DNA of 64,000 nt from a virus. Location of the stretch: IMG/VR virus record IMGVR_UViG_3300047378_000694, positions 62,001 through 126,000 of that record; one strand, written 5' to 3'. The notes beneath the pieces were generated by a model. The model saw only the letters and a program-made list of their open reading frames with translations, made no database searches and was not told the origin of the DNA. Within the stretch, counting starts at the first letter, position 1; each line of letters starts with the position of its first letter. Position numbers and translations under genes: made by a program. Positions 18,524 to 25,771 of this stretch are shown one piece after another.

Positions 18524-18740
18524 CTAATACCAACTTTACTTCTTTACCAGGTCCTGTTTTGCTAGGCAGATCACCATACTCATTAATATACCAATGCACA
18601 ACTGCCAAGTACCAGTTATGACTGTTATGATGTGCTTCTTTATTGAACATCCATATGTTATTGTTAGTAGCTTCCATGGTGCTTAATGCTCTAGCACTTT
18701 CTAGTTGCATTTCTCTTAGTGTTAAATTACTTATATCCAA
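18510..18740 (-). CDS. Small protein of unknown function (76 aa)
   Basis: 76 residues, starting with a TTG at 18740 that has AGAGG about ten bases upstream; an ATG ten codons later is the alternative. No domain is recognised. The middle is rich in aromatic, His and Asn residues (NNNIWMFNKEAHHNSHNW). It lies between a methyltransferase and an SGNH hydrolase in an operon with four radical SAM genes, overlapping both neighbours, which supports it as real. A small co-encoded substrate or adaptor role is only a guess. Confidence 0.55.
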   Translation of the reverse strand: MDISNLTLREMQLESARALSTMEATNNNIWMFNKEAHHNSHNWYLAVVHWYINEYGDLPSKTGPGKEVKLVLDDSR

Positions 18741-19692
18741 TTAACATAAACCTCTTGTACTTGGGCAGTTCTAATTCGCCACTATATAAAATATTATTCA
18801 TAGGTGCTTTTACTGCAAACTCTTCTATACTTCTAACACAATTAACATGTTCTTGCACTTCATAATAATTATTACTTTGTAATACAACTAATTTACCAGT
18901 AGGAATCTTTGCATACCATTCTTCAAAGTTTTCAATATGTTCGCAACTTGTGTTTATAACAGTATTAGGAGAGTCTGTTAAATTTACCTGACTACCGTCG
19001 CTGCGTTTGACAGCATATGTATGTTGATTATAATTTATATTATATATGTCTTGTATTGATGATTTAAATTTCCAATCTTTCATTACCCAAGGCTTGTTAA
19101 ACACTTCTGCAATATCTACACATCTTGGATCTATGTCGAAAGATCTAACATTATCTAACTTAATGTTACTTTCAAATAACATTACTGCAAGTGTAGCATA
19201 CCATCCTGCACATAAAAACACTGTTCCTAGTTCTACATCCAACTTGTCAAGTTCATTTACTAGCCATAATTTACTTTCTAGCTGCCCTCTACTAAAACAA
19301 TCATTCCATATTTCTGTTTCGTTTACAAAAAAGTTTTTAAAGGCTGCTGTAAATTGTGTATTTACATATCTATCAAGAATTGGCCATAACTTATATATGT
19401 TATCTTCTAATACAAGTTTGCGCAAATCATCATCACCAAGAATTCTAAAAATGCTATGTAAATTTTTTTCTATAACAGCTTTGCGTAGATCTTCAGTATC
19501 GTGACTATCTATAGTTCTAAAAATACTGTGCAAGTTTTCTTCCATTATTGCTTTGCGCAATTCTTCATCTGCATTTAACAATCTAAATAAACTACTTAAA
19601 TCATGATCAATATATACTCTGCGTAGATCTGATAACTTTGAATTAGTCGGATAGAGTAATTCAAATCTATCTAGTAATTCAAATGTTTCCAT
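18727..19692 (-). CDS. SAM-dependent methyltransferase-like protein with N-terminal repeats
   Basis: 321 residues from the ATG at 19692 (AAGGAG 7 bp upstream). Residues ~40-110 hold about three ~27-residue helical repeats of the form DLRKAVIEKNLHSIFRIL. The C-terminal ~200 residues form a Rossmann domain with FLCAGWYATLAVML as a degenerate SAM loop, VRSFDIDPRCVDIA as the acidic strand and INTSCEHIENF later. The gene at 38688 encodes the same C-terminal domain without repeats. The methyl acceptor is unknown; the repeats could bind a partner. Confidence 0.7.
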   Translation of the reverse strand: METFELLDRFELLYPTNSKLSDLRRVYIDHDLSSLFRLLNADEELRKAIMEENLHSIFRTIDSHDTEDLRKAVIEKNLHSIFRILGDDDLRKLVLEDNIYKLWPILDRYVNTQFTAAFKNFFVNETEIWNDCFSRGQLESKLWLVNELDKLDVELGTVFLCAGWYATLAVMLFESNIKLDNVRSFDIDPRCVDIAEVFNKPWVMKDWKFKSSIQDIYNINYNQHTYAVKRSDGSQVNLTDSPNTVINTSCEHIENFEEWYAKIPTGKLVVLQSNNYYEVQEHVNCVRSIEEFAVKAPMNNILYSGELELPKYKRFMLIGYK

Positions 19693-21598
19693 CAAATTGC
19701 TCCTTTAACCAATCAAAGTCGTTTATCTTTTTGAGAGCTTCGGTGTTGCCTTGATTGGCCATGCCATATGCTGCGCCTTCTCTTGCACCTCTAATAGCAT
19801 CCTCTCCATAAGGACGATCTTTTCCTACTGTTGTCCAAATACGCAAACGTTCTTCTGTTTCTTCGTTCTTTTGCCTATCAATTACTTTACTACTAAGTTT
19901 TGTACATTCTCTAAATGCACTTTTAAAACTATTAAATGCATCTGTATTGAATGCAGTAATGTTGCTTATGTCATGCACTGCTTTGAACTTAGTACTAATA
20001 CTAGTTGTCATGTCAGGCTTGCTAGTATCCATATTGATAGTCAAGTCAGTTGGAAATAGTTTTACACCGCCATACCCATATACCATATCATTGATTGGAT
20101 TTTGACTGCGCCATACATGTACCATTTCTTTGTCCCAACGTGCAACTTGGTAATCAAAGTTAAAGTCATCTACAATAGTTGCATCTCCATCAATAATCCA
20201 AAACAACTCTGTGTTGCATAATTTTGCGCCTGCAATATGTGCTTGGTGGATACCTTTTACTCCATGTACACGTTTACATCGAGGAAAGCGTTGAAGTATA
20301 CGTTCATAATTTTCATCAGCATTTGGTTCTTGGTAACTAATAAAAACTATATCATATGGCTTGGGTGTACTAATTGCAATGTTTACTTCTTTTTTGTTTG
20401 CAATAAACTTATAGTCAAACTCTCGCCTACTAAACTTGCCGTTCTTACTACACAATACTATGCCGTCATGATACTTTCCATTAAGATATGCATGGTTAAT
20501 TTTTCTGTCATATGTTTGATCGTGTGTAAAGTAAGTGTCAAATGCAAAACGTGCTGTTGGATTTACATAAGGTGGAATAATCCAAAACATTTCAGTGGGC
20601 GAATTTTGTAACGCATCAAGATAGTCTTCGTATACTTTAGGATAGTACTTTGCATACTCAATCGGTCCACTACCGACTATATCCCATTCTTTACAACCAA
20701 CTATGTGCCGGTGCTCTATTTCTCGCTTGGTCACTTGCTTGTGCTTTGACAACAAAAACAAACCATTGCGTTTATTGTTAACGTGTAAGAAAGAGTGGTT
20801 AGTCATTCTGTCATACGCATTGTCATGTGTAAAATATATATCAGGAAGGTCAACGCTAATATTTGCACTACTCATCCAAAACATTTCTGTTTTACTATTT
20901 TCAAGTGCATACAAATAGTCATCGTATGTATCTATTTCAAAAACATCATAAGTTGTTGCAGTCGAACCAACTATATCCCATTCTTTACGACTTACCAAAT
21001 GTCTAAAGTTTATTTCTTTTTCACTGAGTGATTTTTGTCTTGAACATAAAAATAAGCCGTTGTATATTCTCCGCTCATTAACATCATGTATAAATGCATG
21101 ATTTTCCTTTCGATTGTATGTGTCGTGGTGTGTAAAATAAATGTCCGGTAATGTAGATTTAATATTACGACTATCTATCCAAAACATTTCTGTTTTTGAT
21201 GTTTGCATTGCATGTAAATATTCTTCGTATGTATCTACATAGAAATGATCATATGCAACAGGATTACTTGCTAGTACTTCAACTTTTTTACTTTGTACAT
21301 AAAATCTATGCTGTGTTTCTTTTACATTAAATTTTATATGCTTGGGTATAAGAGATATACCATCGTAGTCTTTGCCATTTAAAAAAACATGTGCAACATC
21401 TTGACTCCAGTCGTCAGGAGTGTAATCAAACTCAAAGTCATTTGCAATTTCTAAATCGTCATACACAATCCAAAGAAATTTAGTTAGGCTAATTTGCTGT
21501 GCTTTTTCAACACTATCGGCTTTTTTTGCAATAAAGACTTTTTGCTTGAGTTTGTTAAACTGTTCTTCGTTGGTTCCTACAAATACAATATCAAACAT
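19679..21598 (-). CDS. Glycosyltransferase with four ~100-residue repeats
   Basis: 639 residues from the ATG at 21598; the frame is open 63 codons further but would run across the promoter and into the divergent gene. Repeats at ~1-112, 113-213, 214-312 and 313-412 share TEMFWI, then YFTHDxxYDRxxNHAFLH, and REWDIVGS-like ends; the first is most diverged. The C-terminal part (~415-639) is a GT-A-like domain with metal motif D470-G-D472 and VHGVKGIHQAH, paralogous to 55285-56214. The repeats look like degenerate copies of the start of the catalytic fold. First gene of a nine-gene early unit. Confidence 0.75.
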   Translation of the reverse strand: MFDIVFVGTNEEQFNKLKQKVFIAKKADSVEKAQQISLTKFLWIVYDDLEIANDFEFDYTPDDWSQDVAHVFLNGKDYDGISLIPKHIKFNVKETQHRFYVQSKKVEVLASNPVAYDHFYVDTYEEYLHAMQTSKTEMFWIDSRNIKSTLPDIYFTHHDTYNRKENHAFIHDVNERRIYNGLFLCSRQKSLSEKEINFRHLVSRKEWDIVGSTATTYDVFEIDTYDDYLYALENSKTEMFWMSSANISVDLPDIYFTHDNAYDRMTNHSFLHVNNKRNGLFLLSKHKQVTKREIEHRHIVGCKEWDIVGSGPIEYAKYYPKVYEDYLDALQNSPTEMFWIIPPYVNPTARFAFDTYFTHDQTYDRKINHAYLNGKYHDGIVLCSKNGKFSRREFDYKFIANKKEVNIAISTPKPYDIVFISYQEPNADENYERILQRFPRCKRVHGVKGIHQAHIAGAKLCNTELFWIIDGDATIVDDFNFDYQVARWDKEMVHVWRSQNPINDMVYGYGGVKLFPTDLTINMDTSKPDMTTSISTKFKAVHDISNITAFNTDAFNSFKSAFRECTKLSSKVIDRQKNEETEERLRIWTTVGKDRPYGEDAIRGAREGAAYGMANQGNTEALKKINDFDWLKEQFDGNI

Positions 21599-21604
21599 AA
21601 TTAC

Positions 21605-21633
21605 ATTATATATGATTCTAAACGGTATGTCAA
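21605..21633 (-). promoter_or_regulatory. Sigma70-type promoter (perfect consensus)
   Basis: TTGACA (21633-21628), 17-bp spacer, TATAAT (21610-21605), then 6 nt to the ATG at 21598. It drives nine minus-strand genes to 12275. No ribosome site is present, so the message should be leaderless. Confidence 0.88.
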
Positions 21634-21646
21634 GTCCAAAAAAACC

Positions 21647-21654
21647 TATAAATA
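21647..21654 (+). promoter_or_regulatory. T4-type late promoter TATAAATA for the fibre/halogenase unit
   Basis: Perfect TATAAATA, followed by AGGAGAG and the ATG at 21672, leaving a leader of about 11 nt. It lies only 14 bp from the -35 box of the divergent early promoter. Confidence 0.85.
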
Positions 21655-21671
21655 ATGTATAGGAGAGTGCC

Positions 21672-23537
21672 ATGGAATTATACGAAGGTGGACAATATAG
21701 AATCGATATTGTTGGAGCAGATAGCTCAATTATTGTAGATAGCAATACAGGAAGAATTAGTGCAAGCCTTTCAAACAGTGTAGACACAATTGTTGTCGAT
21801 ACTGAAGCAGCTAAATTTTACGGATCATTAGTTGGATCAGTTTTTGATAGTACAAATAATATTGCATACGATCCAGATACTAGACAGTTTTCTGGAAAAC
21901 TACGAGGTTCAATGATAGATACATTTGGCGATACTATCATTGACAGTCAATCAGTTAATGTACCTCTCCAAGCAAACATTATCGGAGCTAACGGATATGT
22001 CGGATTTGATTTAGAAACACGCACGTTCAAAGGCAACTTTCATGGCGACCTTAAAGATAGTCTAGACTCTGTTATACTTGCTATGGATGCAGACGAACCT
22101 GTATTACGTGCATCATTAAGCGGAAATATGTATGCATCTAATGGTGCTCAAGTATTTAATACTGCTGATCGATTATTTAAAAATGCAAGTTTACAAGGCG
22201 ATATAATTGACCCAAGTGGTGCTGTACTTCTCGACCACGACAACGGAACGTTTCACGGAGTATTTAGTGGTAGCATACGTAGTATGTCAGACGGCAGTTT
22301 ACTTATTGATCAAACCAACGGACAATACCGTGGCGACTTAGTTGGTAATATTATTGGAAGAAATAGCGGAGACATACTATATAATAACGACAGTGAAAGT
22401 TTTTACGGAACTTTTGTTGGCAATATTTCTGATGAAGCCGGAAATACAATATTGTCAACTAGTATCACTAATCCAAAAGTAAAAGCTAATATTCTCGATG
22501 CTCACGGAGCTGTACTATTAGATTATAACACTGGTATATTTTACGGCGTAGTGAATAATTCAGTGGCTACTTCGCTTGCTGGTAATATTATTCATCCAAA
22601 CACACAAGACACTATTTTTGACGTAGTTAGAGGTGAATTTGAACAACCTATTACTGCAAATGTATACGGTAACTTTACTGGTAACATACTTAACGAAGAT
22701 CAGACTTATGCGTATGACGCTAGTTCTGATATGTGGAGTTCGCGTAGAGTAAGAGCAACAGAACTGTTTGGTCATCTAGATGGATCCTTTGCTGGTAATA
22801 TTACACACAACGACGGAACATTGTTTGATGCAACAACAAAACATTGGTCAAATGTAAGTTTAACTGGATATTTGTTTGACAACAACGGATTGGAAGTATT
22901 TGACCCAAGTGCAAACACACTATCAACTCGTACACTATACTCAGACAATGTTATATGTACTGACATCGACATGGATAGTGTACAAATTAAATCTGATGGT
23001 ATATCAGTTGTAGTTGAATCAATATATAGTAATCCTTGCTTGAGTGGTAAGTTTTTTAGAAATGTTAGTCCAAACATTCCGGATTGGATTCAGCAAGGAG
23101 TACGTCTCGAAGCAGTAGGCGGAACATGGCTTGCGCCTGAATCCGTTGAAGCTGGACATAAACTACCTTCAATTGGCTGGGCAGCAGCAATTGATGTTAA
23201 CGAAGACTACGAAGATAGTACAATGGATAACATGGAGGGAGGTGAGAAATTTGCTCTTGTTGCAAACATATATGGCAGAATTCCTGATGGAGCAACTTTT
23301 GATGTAAATGCTGGAGATCAGCGTGGGGCACCAGGCGAACTTGTTTTTCAAACACAAGCACAAGATTATAGTGTAAATTATATGATCCTCGACAGCGAAG
23401 GTAAACTAGCTACTACACTTAATGAATTTAAAGTATCAGGCGAAACAGGTGTAACACCAAGTAATACAAGCACACCAGATAGCTGGTTACAGGCAACAGT
23501 AAATGGCGAGACAAAATTTATTCCGTTGTATAGTTAA
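21672..23537 (+). CDS. Repetitive fibre-like virion protein
   Basis: 621 residues. Residues ~1-400 consist of ~25-30-residue units of the type LxGxIxDxxGxxIxDxxTxxFxG, alternating Gly, Asp and beta-branched residues, which suggests a beta-solenoid shaft. The C-terminal ~170 residues are less repetitive (LEAVGGTWLAPES, then LNEFKVSGETG) and end like other T4-like phage fibre or wedge proteins. It should be made late and assembled into the particle. Its stop overlaps the next start (TAATG), linking it to the modification enzymes downstream. Exact tail position unknown. Confidence 0.72.
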   Translation: MELYEGGQYRIDIVGADSSIIVDSNTGRISASLSNSVDTIVVDTEAAKFYGSLVGSVFDSTNNIAYDPDTRQFSGKLRGSMIDTFGDTIIDSQSVNVPLQANIIGANGYVGFDLETRTFKGNFHGDLKDSLDSVILAMDADEPVLRASLSGNMYASNGAQVFNTADRLFKNASLQGDIIDPSGAVLLDHDNGTFHGVFSGSIRSMSDGSLLIDQTNGQYRGDLVGNIIGRNSGDILYNNDSESFYGTFVGNISDEAGNTILSTSITNPKVKANILDAHGAVLLDYNTGIFYGVVNNSVATSLAGNIIHPNTQDTIFDVVRGEFEQPITANVYGNFTGNILNEDQTYAYDASSDMWSSRRVRATELFGHLDGSFAGNITHNDGTLFDATTKHWSNVSLTGYLFDNNGLEVFDPSANTLSTRTLYSDNVICTDIDMDSVQIKSDGISVVVESIYSNPCLSGKFFRNVSPNIPDWIQQGVRLEAVGGTWLAPESVEAGHKLPSIGWAAAIDVNEDYEDSTMDNMEGGEKFALVANIYGRIPDGATFDVNAGDQRGAPGELVFQTQAQDYSVNYMILDSEGKLATTLNEFKVSGETGVTPSNTSTPDSWLQATVNGETKFIPLYS

Positions 23538-24217
23538 TGTTTGAATACTATTATAATCATGTGCCAGGTGTTGGCTTGTGTAGAAATAATTTAGTATACA
23601 CTAGTAAAATAGATAGACAAAACAAACTTTTTAGTGTACACTATAAGTATGATCAAATGTATCATATGAACAAATGTTTATCTGAAGATGCACTCGAGAC
23701 AAGATGGCAAAGAGAAATAAAATTTACCAAACAAATGCTTAAATCTTTTCCTGAACATGTTTTAGAAATACAGCACATTGACATGGATACTAGAGAGATT
23801 ATTTTTAATATCGAAGGAGATGACTTTTGGCAACTAGCAAACTGTAATCAAGAAAACTATAATAACATTTTGCCTGGTTGGCAGGATCAAATAATTAGTA
23901 TCTTAAAAAATTACAGACGTGCAGGTATATGGAAATATAGCTTACATCCAAGTAGCTTTTTTGTTGTAGACGGTAAACTAAAAAATATTAATCATTTTTT
24001 CTGCTATAACGACAACGAAGAACATGTAGCAATTACTGAAGTTTTAGATCATATAAGCAATGACCGAAAAGACAAACTACTAAAATATTTAGATGCTAAG
24101 AATATAAAAGTAACAGATAGCGCACCTTGGAGTACGTATGCACAAATTTGCTTAGAAAGTTTTAAATCAAACTACCCAGATAGCTTTATTGAAAGGGCTA
24201 AAGAAATATATGTTTAG
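23537..24217 (+). CDS. Kinase-like (aminoglycoside phosphotransferase-like) protein
   Basis: 226 residues. The C-terminal half has WKYSLHPSSFFVVDGKLKNI, which reads as a degenerate kinase catalytic loop (H-x-S/D-x4-F-x4-G-x-L) followed by the metal-binding strand, and the N-terminal half has LETRWQREIKFTKQML like a C-helix. The usual catalytic Asp is not in place (HPSSF), so it could be a pseudokinase or a fold relative. Translationally coupled (TAATG) to the fibre-like gene. Function inferred from fold pattern only. Confidence 0.5.
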   Translation: MFEYYYNHVPGVGLCRNNLVYTSKIDRQNKLFSVHYKYDQMYHMNKCLSEDALETRWQREIKFTKQMLKSFPEHVLEIQHIDMDTREIIFNIEGDDFWQLANCNQENYNNILPGWQDQIISILKNYRRAGIWKYSLHPSSFFVVDGKLKNINHFFCYNDNEEHVAITEVLDHISNDRKDKLLKYLDAKNIKVTDSAPWSTYAQICLESFKSNYPDSFIERAKEIYV

Positions 24218-24803
24218 TATTAAGGAGTTTTCAGAAGATCTCGACTTAACAAGTTTTTATAACAATGCCAAAGAAAGAGGGTACTACAACAACTGTAATC
24301 AAAAAGTGTTACATGATAATATGAAACATTTAAATGATTATAAAACATATCTTCTATATTGGAATAAGGATGTAGTAGGAAGTGTATGTTTACATAGTCT
24401 TGAAGAACTAAACATATTAGGTGATAATGCTTATCGCATTGGCGTACGAACATGTATGTTGAGCCATTTAATAGATGGTCCTAAAGCATTGTTAGTGCAA
24501 AATTATAGGCGTGCTCCTATGAATCATTATACTAGTCAATTTTTACTACCAATTTGTATTAAATATTGTGGTTCTGATAAGCCATTATATATAAGCACTA
24601 ACGACAATGAAGCAGGTGCACAAATTAAAGTTCATAGGACTTGGGCAACTATTATGAACAAACTAGGATATTTAGAAGATCCCATTGAATTAGATTATAG
24701 AAACAACTTTCAAGATTTTTGGAAATTAAATACAGAATTTTATTTACAAAATTGGAAAAACAATCTTTGGAAAGAAGCTGAATTTTTAGCGGAGGATATG
24801 TAA
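24210..24803 (+). CDS. Putative GNAT-like acyltransferase
   Basis: 197 residues from the ATG at 24210, which overlaps the previous stop by 8 bp; the frame also opens at a TTG at 24189. YLLYWNKDVVGSVCLH, then YRIGVRTCML and LYISTNDNEAGAQIKVHR followed by NKLGYL resemble a GNAT fold with the late C-terminal strand. The pyrophosphate loop RxxGxG/A is not clear. It shares a unit with an adenylating enzyme, so acyl transfer from an activated acid would make sense. Weak family call. Confidence 0.45.
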   Translation: MFSIKEFSEDLDLTSFYNNAKERGYYNNCNQKVLHDNMKHLNDYKTYLLYWNKDVVGSVCLHSLEELNILGDNAYRIGVRTCMLSHLIDGPKALLVQNYRRAPMNHYTSQFLLPICIKYCGSDKPLYISTNDNEAGAQIKVHRTWATIMNKLGYLEDPIELDYRNNFQDFWKLNTEFYLQNWKNNLWKEAEFLAEDM

Positions 24804-25771
24804 TGTATAAAATTTTTATTGACGGTATTCTGTATACTGAAAGCGACAATGATATAATGCGTTCTCATGTAATTGACAAAATTGAAGAATGGGAAGTTAC
24901 TGTAAACACTAGCGGCACTACAGGATATCCACGTAGCGTCACACATAGTAAGGAAGTCACAAGACACATTAGCGAATTTAATGCAGAGTGGTTTGGTTTA
25001 AAAGAATCTAGTAAGATGCTCAGTCTTTACAGCACAAGAGGTATTGCATTTACCGTAATGAGTTTGTATCCTTGTTTATTAGCTAACAGTGAGCTTTACA
25101 TAGAAACCGAAGTTGGTCCAAGGTTTGTAGACAGGGTGCATGAGATACGTCCTACACACGGTTTGATACTTCCTAATATGTGGAGAGTATTACACAAGCA
25201 TCGACGTTGGAATGACTTGGACCTAAGTAGCTATGAGCAGTGTATTATAGGCAGTGACTACACTGCTGTTGGGTGCTTAGAGGATTTACGCAACAAAGGT
25301 GCACAAAAAGTTTACAATGTTTATGGTGCAACCGAAGTTCCGCCAAACGTGCTAATGAGCGAAATACCAAACACATATACACTAGAAGGTAATCCTAATG
25401 TTGATGTTAAAATTGTTGATAACGAAATACATGCACGTTGGAAAATACAAGGCGATTGGTGGCAAAGCGGAGATTTAGTTGAAGAAACAGACGATGGATA
25501 TAAACTTGTAGGACGTAAACTAAATATGTTCAAGTTAGGCGAGTGTGGAGTTAGAGTATACCCAGAACAAGTGGAAATGATAACTGTAAAGGCAGGTGCC
25601 GATCTTGCACTTTGTCGGAATGTTAATGACAAATGTATAATTTACTACACAGGCACAATTGACGAACAAAACGTTTTAGATCAATTGTCTCATTCTGCTG
25701 TAATGAAACAAGTTAAAGAAATCAAAGTAGATAATAACCTGCGTAAAATTGATAGGACGCAAACAATATGA
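24803..25771 (+). CDS. Miniature adenylate-forming (ANL superfamily, AMP-binding) enzyme
   Basis: 322 residues, against ~500 or more in ANL ligases. Core motifs are intact: phosphate loop TSGTTGYPRS (36-45, Arg where Lys is usual), YGATE (174-178), SGD (222-224), GRKLNMFKLGE (237-247), and K315 in LRKIDRT as the C-domain adenylation lysine. It should activate a carboxylate as an acyl-AMP. No carrier-protein gene is visible nearby. It overlaps the halogenase gene by 4 bp. The region before the phosphate loop is reduced to ~35 residues. Confidence 0.85.
   Translation: MYKIFIDGILYTESDNDIMRSHVIDKIEEWEVTVNTSGTTGYPRSVTHSKEVTRHISEFNAEWFGLKESSKMLSLYSTRGIAFTVMSLYPCLLANSELYIETEVGPRFVDRVHEIRPTHGLILPNMWRVLHKHRRWNDLDLSSYEQCIIGSDYTAVGCLEDLRNKGAQKVYNVYGATEVPPNVLMSEIPNTYTLEGNPNVDVKIVDNEIHARWKIQGDWWQSGDLVEETDDGYKLVGRKLNMFKLGECGVRVYPEQVEMITVKAGADLALCRNVNDKCIIYYTGTIDEQNVLDQLSHSAVMKQVKEIKVDNNLRKIDRTQTI

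Noticed and set aside
19046-19504. 152-residue plus-strand open frame
   Set aside because: Antisense to the methyltransferase gene, with low-complexity Ser/Leu-rich content and no ribosome site.
21599-21787. 63-codon N-terminal extension of the repeat glycosyltransferase
   Set aside because: It would cross a perfect sigma70 promoter and run 116 bp into the divergent fibre gene; the ATG at 21598 is placed exactly as in the other leaderless genes.
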